This document shows, piece after piece, positions 1-11,669 of a DNA stretch of 64,000 bases (positions within the stretch are counted from its first letter, which is position 1; each line of letters starts with the position of its first letter). The position numbers and the translations under genes are program-made. The DNA comes from Rhyzopertha dominica. Lineage: Eukaryota > Arthropoda > Insecta > Coleoptera > Bostrichidae. The stretch is from positions 52,656,023-52,720,022 of the forward strand of contig QCXZ01000003.1 in assembly GCA_025024175.1 (NCBI GenBank). The letters run 5' to 3'. The notes below the pieces were generated by a model. It worked only from the letters and a program-made list of their open reading frames with translations, made no database searches and was not told the DNA's origin.

Positions 1-1489
1 ACTTGCACGTACCGCGCACTTATTCTCTGTTGTAAAATGGTGGATATATGCATTAAAAATTTATTTATCAGCTTATAAAGAATATTTCACAATTTCTCTT
101 AAATGTAGTCGCTTTCTTCAACGAATTCACTTTCCGGTGTTTCTGTACATTCGATCTCACATTGTCCTCTGACATCATGTCCAGTGCAATAGTAGCGCAG
201 GTCTCCACAGTTTTTCCAGTATTCCCCAAAATGTGCTGCTAACAAGCATGACATCTTTTATTTAAGCGGCTTTTACTCTTTTTGTAATATTAATTTCGGA
301 AAAATTTATGTCTTTAATATTCTTATTTCGTTTTGCAACATTTAAACTATCCCTTAGATTGTTGTGAATACAAAAGTTTATTTCATCTAGGAAATTTTAA
401 AGTGCGCGGGGTGCTTTGACAATTTTATGAGTCTATTGTTTGCAACCGATTACCCTCAAGCCCTCAAGAAAGACAATGGACACACAAAAGAATCGTACAT
501 TTTTTGTTTTGTTCGAAATCAAACGAACAGAATATATTTGCTCCATTTTATTTGAACCCTGGAACTGCAACTTTTCAGCTACTAATACAGAAAAACATTG
601 TCTCTGGAAAAGGAAGGTGTGGATGAACCTTGTGAATGACACAAATATTTTAAGTGTTGATGACTGTTGTACTATTTACGCAAGGGTCAAATTTCTCCGA
701 CAGTCATTGGGAACCTTATCACGCCCTTTTTTACGTTCCTTTAGTTTTGCAAAAATATCATCTGAAAGGAGCGATGTAAAGTTTTTTCCTCAAAAACCAG
801 ATTTTCTTTTGTCTTTATCTGTTCTTTCAGCTGCGGACAAGTTGAGCAAACGTCAATTTAAAGGCTACACAATCCAAGATTAAAGCTAGCTGTAAGAATT
901 TTGTAAGAATCACAAGATTTCACTTGCAAGTAGGGATTGTTTTGTTGCTGTTTTTTGATACGCTCTATAAAGCTTTACTGTGATAAAATCGCTAAGCAGA
1001 TATTGATGTATAGACTTTCCGAGAAAGTAATGTGATTCATAATATTCTATGTAAGCCTTCACAGCTTGGAGCTTGCCGGCAAACTGAATGACCGCGACTT
1101 CCACACCTTTTCTCACAAAAATCTACGGATTCTGCGAAACGTCGCTTATTGTTAATAAAAAATAGCGCATAAATGTTACAGATACCAGTGCTTTGTTCTC
1201 TTCATTAACGTAATCCAGCAAGGTTGCAGTAGAAAATATAGGGCTCATGTTGTTAAGGCTGAAAACGATATTTGGATAATAACATAAAAAGGTTTCTAGA
1301 AATTTGTAAATTCAAAAAAGTGATCGTGGCTTTCCAAAAATAATGTATTTAAGTGATACGGCTGGTAACTAGCAAGGTTATTACTGATATGTTTGCTACA
1401 CATTTTCAGACGCTATATCTGTCTTATGATGAGTATATGGACTTAAACACATTCTACATTTCAACAAAAATGGTTTTGTCTAAGCTTAG
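1..1489. other. AT-rich DNA, no recognised gene
   Basis: I see no recognisable coding region, RNA gene or repeat here. A 147-codon frame runs on the plus strand at 440-883, but it begins with TTG, has no familiar motif and overlaps an open frame on the other strand, so it is treated as chance. No splice-bounded exon was recognised. Confidence 0.5.
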
Positions 1490-2100
1490 AATTTTGTATT
1501 AAAACGGTCATCCGGGTCCTGACGGTCTCTTCCCGTTTTCTGCGTAGCTGTGCGATCTGTTAGGCATTACCGTTATCTATTACCTTTAACAGATCCTTAG
1601 CTTTAGCTTTTCAGGCGTTATTTCAATATATAAATCTGGAACATGCTCGGGTATAGACGTATATGCATTTCATCTGCACTTCCTAAAATTTTTGAGCTTC
1701 TGATTACTGTTTATTTATCTCGGCTGTTCGTAATCACTCATTGTGACGCTGAACAGCATGGGTTCTTTTTAGGAGAAAATTGACGGCAACAAACTTGTTT
1801 CTTTTTATAGATTTTGTTAAAATTGCTCTGGAAGACGACAACTCTGTTTACTATGTTTATATTGACTTAACATAAGTATTTGATGTGGTTAACGTAGGTA
1901 GATTTTTGACTAATTTGGGATTGATATGTCTGCGTGACCTACTTCTTGGGTGATTGGTGAATGCTGCTTTCCTTGGAACAAGATTTCTGTTTGCACATGG
2001 AATAGTCAATACGGTCAGTGATAGTGCCCATCTGCAAAATGATTTAAACTTTATTAGGAATATATGAGCAGTTTTAAGAATCTTGGTGTGATAATGGAGG
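1490..2100 (+). pseudogene. Decayed LINE reverse transcriptase fragment
   Basis: Short stretches in shifting plus-strand frames line up, in order, with a non-LTR retrotransposon RT. A GPDGL motif lies near 1517, an LSITFNRSLAL-like block follows near 1580, then EQHGFF near 1755 (normally QHGFR), a TNLFLFIDFVK block near 1790, and a YVYIDLT..VFDVVN block near 1855-1890, which is the motif A region (normally TDFSKAFDxVNH). Several stops and frame changes separate the pieces, so nothing functional remains. The 5' end and 3' UTR cannot be placed. The order and spacing of five motifs make the RT call fairly safe. The clade is not resolved; Jockey/I-like is my guess. Confidence 0.6.
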
Positions 2101-4950
2101 GTTGAGGCTGTGGTTTAAATCTAATATTTTGTCCTAAAAAAAAACAATTGTTTATGGATTATTAAAAATTTTGGCTTGTAATTACTTGGTGAAAGGCTTC
2201 GTTATTTTGATATGTTATTTTTCTTTAAATGAATAATTATATATGCTGTTTAGAATTATTGGAATTGTTTCCTCCGCGCGTGAAGTTTAAGATACTAGAA
2301 GTATTGGACGATTTCAAGTGTCGTTTTATGGAACGAATTATGGATTATATTATCCGGCTTCTCGCCCAACTAGCAATTTACAGTTTTATAATAGACAGGC
2401 AAATGTTTATAAAACAGTTTTTATTAAACAACGGCACTCTTGTAAACATTCTCAAAACGTTTATGGAATACTTAAAGACACAAGTAGGCGCATCTTTACA
2501 AAACATTTTAGTTATATATAGTATTCCATAATAGTTTTAGTAGGTTTTATAGAACAGTTTTGTAGATAGTTGGAGAGGTGGTCTAAATTACTAATTACAA
2601 AATGGTTTTATAGTAATTTATTATAAAATAGTGTTATAAATGTTACGGTATTATCTATTAGGCAACACTTCTGTTACATTCAACATCTTCAAAAGGATCT
2701 TTCGGTGTTTTAACTGTTTTGGCAGAGAATGACTTATTTCTTAACGATGGGTAAAGTTGCAACCCATTCCTCTTCTGTAATACATGTCAACAGACCTAAA
2801 TATATACAGTACCAGATGACCTACAAATATTCGTAGTATTGAATTGTAGTCACATGAAACTACTATCAAACAAAATTTTCTGTGAAACATGCATATATGT
2901 GTACAAAATTTTTAAGGGCTTCAAAAATAATAAGTATTGCATCAATTTAAAAAAAAAAACTTAAAAAATACAAAAATATTTTTAATCATGTGGAATCTTA
3001 AACCTATCTGCACTGTTTATAAACCTCATTACATAATCATTTTTGTTATAAATATATCTTTTGTACATTACGTTTTAGTAAAAAAATAATTTTTAGTGGG
3101 CTGTACACAATGGCGGCCATATATGTGATTACAGTCGGGATGCGAATATGACTTTTTCTTGATAGAACACATTTATCATAAAAAAAATGCCTATATAACA
3201 ACACTGCTTTTTTACATGCACGGTCGAATCCAGGCATGTTTTATAGATGTTCACCAGATGCCGATTAAGTGTTGAATAACATGTATTTAAACCCTTTCTA
3301 AAATAATTTGTCTCCACTGGAAAAATATTCTATAAAAAGTTTTGTAAACGTTTATAAAATTAGTATAAAACGGTACTTAACACTGTTTTATAATTTTGCT
3401 CTACTGAAGCTGAATACTCGTAAGGGAATACATTATAAAATAAAATAGACGTCGAGGAACAATAATAAAACAACAATAAAGTAAATATGCTATGCTATGT
3501 AGAAATTATAAAATAATTGTGCTTGTTGGGCGGCTTATGAATTTAGCAAATTGTTTACATTGTTTGGTTTTATCTCTTAGCAGATTTATATTTAATGTTC
3601 GTAAATCACTTAATATATGCAGGAGTTTTATAAATAATGTATTGTGTGATTGTATTGTATACATGTATGTGGGAATGGAAGATGAGAACAGAGCAAAAAA
3701 CCGAGAAGGCGAGAGACGAATGTTGATCTGTCTACCGGCCGAGTAGTTTTTTTATTTTTTGGAGATAGCGGTCGAAGACGCATTCCAACGTGTTGTAATT
3801 ATCGTTTGTTCACTTGTATGTAAACTTTTCTGTATGGTAATACTACGCTGGAATATTGCATTAAATCTGGTAAAAAGTACAAGCTTTGATTTTGACTGGG
3901 AAAGATATTCTCCAGCCAATCCCACATGTATTGAAGTGTTGAAAAATAAATAACAATAATGATACCGTCGACACAAACACCAACTTGAGCATCTGTTTTG
4001 ACAGAAAACAAAACAGTCGGCTGTTTTTGTCTAGTATGGCTGCTCTACTGCTGGTTTCAAAGCGATGCATTATTTAGCTATAATGTTATCTAGCTGATGG
4101 TTAGCTAGTGCTTCTAGCAGAGTTCTGAACATTTGAAATTATTGCTATTTTATACTTACACGTCGGTGGCTTGTTGACTTGTTGCGAGCGAATTTGCTAA
4201 ATACTTGCCNAACAAAAGACTCTACTATCATTGCAAAGAACACGACATTGTTTTGTTTTTGTTTTTAAGTTTCACTGCCAAGGTTAGGGAGACAGTAGTG
4301 CGTTTTGGTGCACTGGAATACTGCAGGTAGTTGTTTGCTTACCGATTTGTAGCAAATTGTGTGCGGTTTTGAAACAAGACGGCCAAGAGAAATTACTAAC
4401 TGCATGAGACAAGGCCGATTTAAAAAAAAAAACACTTCACTGAGCTAAGGATCTAAAAATGTGACATGTTACCTTTTGATCCTACAAGCCTCATATTGTT
4501 TTAAATCTACAAATCTGCTTGTGTGAAGAACATCCATTACTTCAATGCTTCTCATTTCATTCACCTTCATCGCTAGCTGCTTTTTAATACCTGCCATTTT
4601 CAGTCTTTTCGCTTTAATTTACTCCCCTTGTACACGGTGATAAGCGGTAGTTTACTTTGCACATTTCCTCGTTTGGATATTATGCAAAGTTGCCCTTTTC
4701 ATTTCGAAAGTCTTTTATATCACGCCAAGAGGCTTAAAGTATACAAATTTATAAAAGGGGTTGTGGATATGCCTGTTTATGCTGCCAGCATGCAGACATT
4801 GTAGACTTCCCTTTGAAGTGTACGTGGCGGGAAATGCTAATAAAACGATAAAATATTCGTAGAGGTTGAAAAGCCCCGTGAAAATTATCTCTGGCACCAG
4901 TTTTATGACGCGTAAGAGATACTCGTATTTTGACTACTTCTGAATGCACC
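2101..4950. other. AT-rich DNA, no recognised gene
   Basis: No gene recognised. Between about 2330 and 3400 the text repeatedly carries TTATAAAA/TTTTATAA words (2380-2420, 2540-2640, 3330-3400), which suggests an old, unresolved short repeat, but no unit could be defined. Frames of 84-100 codons at 2229-2531 and 3492-3746 show no familiar motif. Confidence 0.4.
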
Positions 4951-6028
4951 TAGTTTTAAATTACACAACTCTAAACATTTATGTTACAAGTAGGCTGCAG
5001 TGGCTAGCAGTCCAGTGCACTGGTTTAAATCTTCGACCGCTCATGAATAATGTAGCATAATCTGGGGTTTATCGATCCAATCGGTGACATGTTTCCGGAA
5101 ACGCAAATCCTCATCAATAATTATTTGGACCCGAATCAGCCTGCCTTCCCCATATCACGTTTGGCTTCTATTTTTATCATATTGATTGCTGCCACAGATG
5201 GTAGAGTTTTGTTCAGAATTTAAACATTTGTATAAGAAATCGGTATCTTTATTAAGAGAATTTTGAGTTTTATTATAAAAACTAGAAGGTTTACAAGAAA
5301 GGCTTCTTGTTCTAAGTCGATAAAAGTAAACGCAATTTATAAACAATATCTTAAATTGACTTAATTTCGCTTTATTATCACTTTCCGATTTACCGTTTTA
5401 TATAAGTATATCCATGGATATCTTGTAAATACCTATGTTACCTATACGTTGAATCCTAGCAAAAATAATTTCAAAGAAGTTTTGGAAGCGATTTTTGAGA
5501 GTCTAAATGATTAAAAAATGATACCTGAGATAGGCAGTGGCTTATATCTGTGAGGAAACTGTTTTACTTTTCTCCCAATACAAGTTTCCTTTCCTTCGGT
5601 CTAATTTATAAAAAATGTAGGCTTAACCCATGTCAACAATTATATTCGTTAATTAGTAAATAAGTTCGGAACATAAATTGATATTTTCGCTCTTAATCGT
5701 CATAATCTCAAAGCCAGCTACAAGATTAACAGAAGCTTCAGTTATTAGCTTGACACTATTCCCATGCGTATCATAAACAGGTGTTCTGTATTTTAAATTA
5801 GAGCAGATATACACAAGATTGACAAACAATTTGTATTTGTACATAAAATATGTATATAAGTGATCTTGGAATAAACGAGTTAACTTTGGTGTAGTTAGTG
5901 ACATGGCGTATGTATAGGATAAAGCGAAACAGCTATTACGATAAGAGGAGGAATGATTTAAGTGCGACCAGATCATCCCTGACGATTCAAGATACAAAAA
6001 AATATTAAGACGGAAAACCTATTTTATC
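4951..6028. other. AT-rich DNA, no recognised gene
   Basis: No gene recognised. A 114-codon minus-strand frame (5653-5997) has no family signature. A weak tRNA-like stretch at 4995-5035 (GCAGTGGCTAGCAG followed by GGTTTAAATC) could be the worn head of a SINE but is too degraded to call. Confidence 0.4.
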
Positions 6029-6150
6029 TTGTATATAGGCAAAACCAGTTCTACGCCATGCTGTTTGCACTAGACCAAAACTGCACTGATGAGCTATAAT
6101 AATAGAGAGATAGATCTATGTGTAGCATAGCATAGACATGAATTTTAGTT
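6029..6150 (-). repeat. Dispersed repeat family R1, minus copy
   Basis: Read on the minus strand, this stretch matches 28531-28665 on the plus strand over about 120 bases with scattered differences. Shared landmarks in order are a GTCTATGCTAT word, ATAGATCTAT, AGCTCATCAGTGCAGTTT, GGTCTAGTGCA, and GTAGAACTGGTTTTGCC or GCATAGAACTGG. There is no coding content. The match to a second site 22 kb away shows a mobile or amplified repeat. I do not recognise the family. Confidence 0.7.
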
Positions 6151-6692
6151 TATTTCATTAAACTTTTCTAGATAATTAATGTTTTAAATAATAAGGCGAT
6201 AAATTTGCTTCACTGGTGAATACATCTCATATTAAAATTAAAACTAAACCGCATTCATTGAGATTACTGCAATATTAAGCATAGTAGGTTATGTGAATAA
6301 ACTATTACTACTACTAAATTATTTTGCTTCTTTTTCTCATATTCTTTGCGTAAATACTAAGAAGAAATGCCTACAAAGGCAGTTTCTTAAGGGTCCTCAG
6401 TCTGTTAAATTTTATGATGCCATTATAACATAACTCGTAAAACAGTGTTCGCAGCTCACGAGCCTTTCTACCTATTACTATACTTAGACATTTGCAAGAA
6501 GTTGCCATAGCAAAATGAGGTTTTATTTCGGCAAACTTCTAAACTTGTTTACGTCTGCTAGTAAGAAAGTGTAGATAGTACGCTGTATTTTTGTTGTATT
6601 TATCAATAAAGATAAAATATAATAAACGCCTGAACGTATTTTAAATTAACATAAGAGATATTTATTTAAGTAACAGGCCTATATATTTATGT
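6151..6692. other. AT-rich DNA, no recognised gene
   Basis: No gene or repeat recognised beyond short AT-rich runs such as TTACTACTACTAAATTATT near 6303. Confidence 0.4.
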
Positions 6693-6720
6693 ACTGAATC
6701 AGGATTTGAACCTGGAACCT
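6693..6720 (-). repeat. tRNA-like T-arm, minus strand (SINE scrap)
   Basis: Read on the minus strand the segment gives CAGGTTCAAATCCTG, a T-stem/loop with a perfect 4-bp stem and the B-box core GTTCAAATCC, as in tRNAs and the heads of tRNA-derived SINEs. No matching acceptor stem or A box was found, so it is probably a fragment. It sits about 16 bases from a second T-arm on the other strand, so two SINE pieces may be joined head to head. Confidence 0.45.
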
Positions 6721-6730
6721 ATCATTTACT

Positions 6731-6800
6731 TGTTCCGAGTTCGAATTCTCGTCAAAGCTGGCAATACTTATTTAATACATATGTATATAGCCGATTGTTA
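6731..6800 (+). repeat. SINE 3' part (B box plus tail)
   Basis: The stretch starts with CCGAGTTCGAATTCTCG, a B-box-bearing T-arm, followed by TCAAAGCTGGCAATACTTATT. This matches the tRNA-like unit at 51698-51815, where CCGAGTTCAAATTTCGG is followed by TCAAGGCTGACAATACTTTT and then a similar GTTGTTAT word. The tRNA-unrelated tail is shared, which identifies a tRNA-derived SINE rather than a tRNA gene. The head (A box) is missing here. Confidence 0.6.
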
Positions 6801-6983
6801 TCTTTGATCCTTATAAAATAATTTGGGTTACAACTAGCTGCTGGCCGCCAGCATCTGGCCACCGGCACCGTAGCCATTTACGTTCCGAAGCTTGAAAAAT
6901 ACTGAGCGACAGCGATTCAGCTGCAAGTGCTCCGGATAGCATTTAGTAGCGTTACATGTCGTAAACTTTGACCTACCTACGCC

Positions 6984-7080
6984 ACTTTGACCTGGAGTTT
7001 GAACAGCGCTTTGAAAGTGCAGAGGTAAGCACGTCCCGGGTTCGACCCCTGGTTAAAGTTGGCTATAGTTTTTCAGTACG
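6984..7080 (+). repeat. tRNA-derived SINE copy
   Basis: Bases 6984-7059 span 76 nt and are bounded by ACTTTGA and TTAAAGT, which pair over 7 bp with one G-T pair, like an acceptor stem. A T-arm CCGGGTTCGACCCCTGG with a B box lies just before the 3' strand. GCGCT and AGTGC can form an anticodon-type stem. The D-arm is not intact and no A box is convincing. The following GTTGGCTATAGTTTTT resembles the tails at 6751 and 51769 (CTGGCAATACTT, CTGACAATACTT), so I assign it to the same SINE family. Confidence 0.55.
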
Positions 7081-7179
7081 TATTAGGTCTATTATGTTAT
7101 ATTAATTTATAAATAAAAAAGATGTCCGACGAAAACTCAGTCTAGGTTTTTTATATTCTGGTTGCATTTAAAAATCTGA

Positions 7180-8350
7180 CCTACTAGCAATGTATCGTGA
7201 GTTATAATGACAGGTCGGTCTTTAATTGTACTAGAACAATTTTTTCTCGGATTTTTGATAAGGCTGATAGTATACTGATTGGTCGTAAATCACAATAATC
7301 TGTAGGATTTGAAACTTTAGGAATCGTTATAACGTTGGCTTGTCGCTAAATAAATTGAAAGTCCCCATTCTTTAAGGTTTTGTTGAACAAATGGGTTAGT
7401 TCATTTATGCAGCACGGAAGTATTAACTGTATCATACGAATACTGATATCATCTGGTCCAAATGCCTGCGACTTTATACTTTTTAAGGACATAGTTATGT
7501 CATCAGTAGTAATACTTCTAAATTTGAAAGTTAGCCTGTTGTCGTAACGATTGTTACGATAAAAATTTAGCGTACCAGAGTCGTCGCCACAGCGAGAGAC
7601 ACCATCTCATACAAGCCTTTTTTCGTATTTTATTGCAACATCTACATAGTTTCGTAACTCAACCTAAAAAAGTCTGCTGCTGATGGTAGGCAGTTTTCAT
7701 GAGCTTTATTTTTTGCAGCTATCATTAACTTTATATTGTATGTTATATATGGCTTGTGTTTGTTATTTTTTATAACTGTGTGCATGGCTGCATATCGGTC
7801 AAATAAGTCCAACACCAATCTTTAGAAGAATATTTGCTTTTTGGTGGACATTGATTGAATCAAATATTTTGCCCCACCGTACATTATATGTAGCATCTAA
7901 TGAAAAACTGTTTAAATCGACCTGGTTATAATTTCTGATAGTTAAAGTATTTGTAAAATCTGGGTCGTTTTCAAGCTGTAGCTCACATGATACTAACATG
8001 TGGTCTGTCATACCATTCATATCAATAGTAAATACATCCTTATAACATACACATAAAATGTCGATTAGCGACTCTGAGTTAGCCGTAATGCGTGTTGGAA
8101 CATTTACAATTTGACGCGAAGAAAACATATTTAATAAATTGTTAAACTGAGTCGGTCCCCCAACACTGGCATTAAGCATGTTAATGTTAATGTCTTCCAT
8201 ACGTACAATTATTTCACTTTCCAAATACAGATTTTCAATTACTAGTGAGAATTCGTTTAGAGACTGCTGAATATCAGTATTTGGAGGACGATATACAACT
8301 CCAACAGCCAACTTATTTTTCTTAAGTTTACAACTAATTCACAGCTGCTG
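7180..8350 (-). pseudogene. LINE fragment: endonuclease C-half and start of RT
   Basis: On the minus strand, 8311-7799 is an open 170-codon stretch with the C-terminal half of an apurinic-type endonuclease. It begins GVVYRPPNTDI, then DININML, LLNMFSSRQIVNVPTRIT, SLIDILCV and MTDHMLVSCEL (normally SDHxLV with the catalytic Asp-His). An upstream KLKKNKLAVGV runs in the same frame and is cut by a TGA where Trp is expected. Below 7799, broken frames continue into the RT N-terminus: a block with AFGPDDISI near 7470 and a DYCDLRPISILSALSK block near 7270. Sequence then stops resembling a LINE near 7180, so the catalytic RT core and 3' end are absent. It is an internal piece of an ORF2 from a Jockey/I/CR1-like element, dead by stops, frameshifts and truncation. 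Confidence 0.8.
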
Positions 8351-10019
8351 CAATTATGTTTAGAGAGGTGCACAGTTTTGAATTCAAAGTCCGAATTCAA
8401 GTAAGTAATTAAGTAATAATAAAATCAAATTAAATATAATAAATAATTAAATAGACGGATAATGCCCTAGTTTATCTCGCAGTAAAGGCTTTTATGCTTG
8501 TTTTACTTTTTTGTGATAAATGTAAACATCGTACACTTCTAACATAAATAAAACTAGCGTATTTTTTATGCGTATTGTAGGTGTAAAACGAAAATTCAGT
8601 CCTGCCTTTTTTTCGTAATATTTGCATCGCGTGTCGCTCAGATGATATAATTTATCGGTGTTGCTTTACATTTCTTTACGGTTTGATGTTTTGAAAGGAA
8701 AAATGTCGGTTTCAGTTACTATTTACGACACACCCTCCCCTTTCAGGTCTGAGCGGAACCCTTCGAACCAGTTATTTATGAACCCGATCCGCCTCGTTAC
8801 TGCTAACGTTTTGTAAAACAACACGCGAGACAGCAGCTGTTTACTATTCGTATTGCACGTTTGGATTATGGTTGGGTTGTTAGTGCCCAAAATTCGGTAA
8901 CTTCTGCATGCATAATACAGCGATCTCGGCGCGGTACACTGTTGTGTAAATTGAATCCAGAACGAACAACTAATCTAATCATGTGTTTGTCGAGATTTGA
9001 CGCTTTGCTGAAAACTTCATTGCACTCCGGAATGAGAAGCTCTTGGCGTTCTGAATTGCGAACGGCTCTTGAGCCCATAGTGGCGAAGAGACGATTTCGG
9101 CTTCCACTCACCGGGCTTATTGGTAATTCAGGAAAATTTGCATTTATAAATTAATTTTCATAAGCTATATGCTATGAATTGGGTCTGGCGTTATAGTGCT
9201 AGATTTAAGCTCAAAGAATTATCCGGTCGTAGCGAAGTTGGTGCCATGGACACTAACGCAATTGAATTAAGACTTCCAAGCATCGGAAGGCATAATTTAA
9301 TTTAGTGAGTTAGTACGTTTTCGTGTTCTGTGTACGTGCTATAGTGATCCGTTTTAAGAGTTCCAATACTGGTTATAGAAACTACGTTTTTATTTTTGCA
9401 CTATTTATTAAAAATCGTATAAGATTATCGTTAGTGGTAATCAGCAACTTCTAATTTTATATCACAAGATGCCCCCAGTCGGAAGGAACACGTCCTGTCT
9501 CAAGATTTTTCTCAAATTCGTCTCCGAATTATTGAGAGTGGCTTGTTGTCAATAAAACATCTAACATTTCCATTTTTGATTGTGATCTGACAGTCTGTGT
9601 GAGACTTTGCGGGCAAATTAGTTATTTTTGATAAACATAGGACATTAAGGTTAGGCTGTAGCTGGACTTCGGTATTTGTAGTGCATACACTGTTTTATAA
9701 TATTTTATACTATGTATAATATTATCTTAATTTATACTTCTATCTGCGACAACAAAGTCGTTTATTATCGTTAGTATAGAAAAGGAGCAATACAATGTTG
9801 AACTGAATAATAATGATAAAATATTGGATATGTTTATTAGTAATGTGGAAAATATCTTGTTACACAGCGCAATTTAGCACTGGTAAATGAGGAACCTCAT
9901 CATAAGGCCTTATATACTACCTAATCTAATGATTTACATCGGTGCCGAGCAGGGCGAATTACGTTGCAAATAAAAATTATCTTAAGAATTATGAGTGGCC
10001 GGACTTATTAAAGTTAAAT
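8351..10019. other. No recognised gene; GC-richer island at 8700-9120
   Basis: No gene is recognised. The part from about 8700 to 9120 is less AT-rich than its surroundings and is open on both strands (8861-9154 plus, 8866-9111 minus), but neither translation has a family I know. One minus-strand piece, CNEVFSKASNLDKHM, looks vaguely like half of a C2H2 finger; the second Cys/His pair is missing, so I do not call it. Confidence 0.4.
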
Positions 10020-11445
10020 ACTAATAATAATAAAAATGTTTATTTGTTGATGGAATTTACATAGTGTGTACATGATGCATACATTTATGATCTTGCAGTT
10101 TACCAACAAACAAAAGTTTTAAACCTACAAAAGGATAACCTTGTATGTAGGACTAATCTAATCATAATAAACATTGTTTTGGTTTTATTTATTATTGTTT
10201 CAACATCAATTTTTCGATTCTACGAGCCGATGAATATCTACTACTGGAGTGCTATGCAAAAACTGCTTTATATTCTTTGAAAAGGGATCTTGTGATTTTA
10301 CACTTTGGATACTATGCGGCAAAAAGTTAAAGAAACGAGGACCCAGATAGCAAAATGATCTTTGCGTGCCGCCGGTGTTCTGACTGAGGTGGTACTGTAT
10401 CTGGTAAGATAGCTGTGATCTACAGGTATGAGCTGTTTTTATTATTAAATTGTCTTATACTAACGATTAAAAAGTACAATTGCCTGATATCAAATATTTT
10501 TGATTCTTTATACAACCTGTCCGATGAATAAAACCTGTCATTATGCATCATAATCTTTAAAAATGCTTTTTGAACAGTCTCTAAATGTTTTAAGTGGCTG
10601 TAGTTAGCACTACCCAAGAACCAAGATATATATGATATTGTCTGTCTCATCTATTACATACTTCGAATTGCCCTGGTTTATAGCCAGTGATGAAAATTCT
10701 GGAGTGTTTCTTCTATACAAAGTAAAAGAAACATATTTAGTTTTCGCAAAATTCATGGTAAGCAGCCTTTATCAAAGAAATTCTTTATATTTATCAAATC
10801 TTCTTCCGCTTTATTCTTCAAATCTTTCCAATTACTACCTGTATAAACAACTGCTGTATCATCTACAAAACTAACTATCCTACCTGTGCTTGCCATCAGT
10901 AGTAATGAGTTTATATACCGAGATATAAGCACAGGTCCCAAAACAGTTCCCTGGGGCACCCCACAAATATCGCTGCTCACACCGTTAATTTCAACAAGCT
11001 GCTTCCTGTCGCTTAAGTAACTTTTTAATAATGAAAAGGCGGTCCCCCTAATTCCAATTGTTTCTAGTTCCTCTAAAAGCTATGTATGACTAACAGTATC
11101 AAATGCTTTGGCGAGGTCTAGAAATATCGTAATAACTGGTCTGCTTTCGTCCACTGCCTCATAGATTTCCCTCGCCAAACAAGCAAATCGCATCCTGTGT
11201 GGAACGACCTTCTCTAAATCCAAATTGCCTATCACTTAACAAATTATGTTTATCAATGAAATTATTTATTCTTTCTTTTAATACCTTTTCAAAAATCTTA
11301 CATAAATTTGTTATTAACGATACTGGTCTATAATTTGCGACATTTTCTCCGTCGTCGCTTTTATACAAAGGTTTTATAACAGCTGTTTTAAAGTTGTCAG
11401 GGCAAACACACGACTGAAAGATACAATGACGCTGTACAACGTTTC
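10020..11445 (-). pseudogene. LINE reverse transcriptase, 5'-truncated and frameshifted
   Basis: The minus strand carries, in order from 11445 down, the RT and C-terminus of a non-LTR retrotransposon. Motifs are PDNFKTAVIKPLYK, ANYRPVSLITNLCKIFEKV, LLSDRQFGFREGRSTQDAI, FLDLAKAFDTVSH (motif A, about 11105), CGVPQGTVLGPVL (motif B, about 10960) and SFVDDTAVVY (catalytic VDD in place of the usual ADD, about 10870). A thumb/C-terminal part at 10650-10420 follows, then a block TQRSFCYLGPRFFNFLP near 10350. A 3' UTR ends near 10020 in AAATAAACATTTTTATTATT on the minus strand. Stops and frameshifts break it into at least four frames. Bases 11445 and above no longer match. It encoded the enzyme that copies LINE RNA at a nicked target; this copy is dead. 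Clade is Jockey/CR1 group. Confidence 0.85.
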
Positions 11446-11494
11446 TATAATTAAATAATTTAATTTCTATGTACAAGGTCTGTACCATATTCTA

Positions 11495-11660
11495 CACTCC
11501 TTAATCCTGTCCTGAGGAAGCCCTTTACAAGTGCGGGCGAAACGTCGACCTTATTCCAAAATCAGACGCGATCTAACCCAAAAAGACCAAGACTTCAATC
11601 TAACTCTAGCCGCAAAAGCTTACATTCCTTACAATCCAAAAGACAGTTTCTAGCTTATAA
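11495..11660 (+). mobile_element. Penelope-like element terminal scrap
   Basis: This stretch lies between two LINE fragments and has no coding content. Its core at 11511-11546 has the CCTGAGGAAG...GGGCGAAACGTCG pattern that ends many Penelope-like elements (the GCCGAAACGT signature). The real Penelope element at 57515-59731 contains the related words ATCGAAACGTCAGAC in both terminal repeats. No RT piece adjoins it, so it is either a solo terminus or an extremely truncated copy. Limits are inferred from where flanking LINE homology stops. Confidence 0.45.
11512..11546 (+). ncRNA. Hammerhead-ribozyme-like core
   Basis: The stretch has CTGAGGA (fits the hammerhead box CUGANGA), a stem GCCC at 11520-11523 pairing with GGGC at 11535-11538, then GAAA at 11539-11542 and CGTC, where GTC would be a cleavage triplet. 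An extra A (11519) sits between the first box and the stem, and I see little room for a stable stem III, as is typical of the minimal hammerheads known from Penelope-like elements. Activity is not shown by sequence alone. Confidence 0.45.
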
Positions 11661-11669
11661 TTCAGGTGA

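Noticed and set aside
440..883. 147-codon open frame
   Set aside because: Begins with TTG, no recognised motif, base composition like its surroundings, and an open frame on the other strand overlaps it.
1127..1141. GCGAAACGTCGC, similar to the Penelope hammerhead end
   Set aside because: The CUGANGA box and a stem II are absent, so the match is probably chance.
4995..5035. tRNA-like text with A- and B-box-like words
   Set aside because: No acceptor or T-stem pairing; too weak for a SINE or tRNA call.
5653..5997. 114-codon minus-strand frame
   Set aside because: No family signature and no splice or promoter context; length is within chance for AT-rich DNA of this size.
8866..9111. Half zinc-finger-like CNEVFSKASNLDKHM string
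   Set aside because: The first Cys pair is incomplete and there is no second finger.
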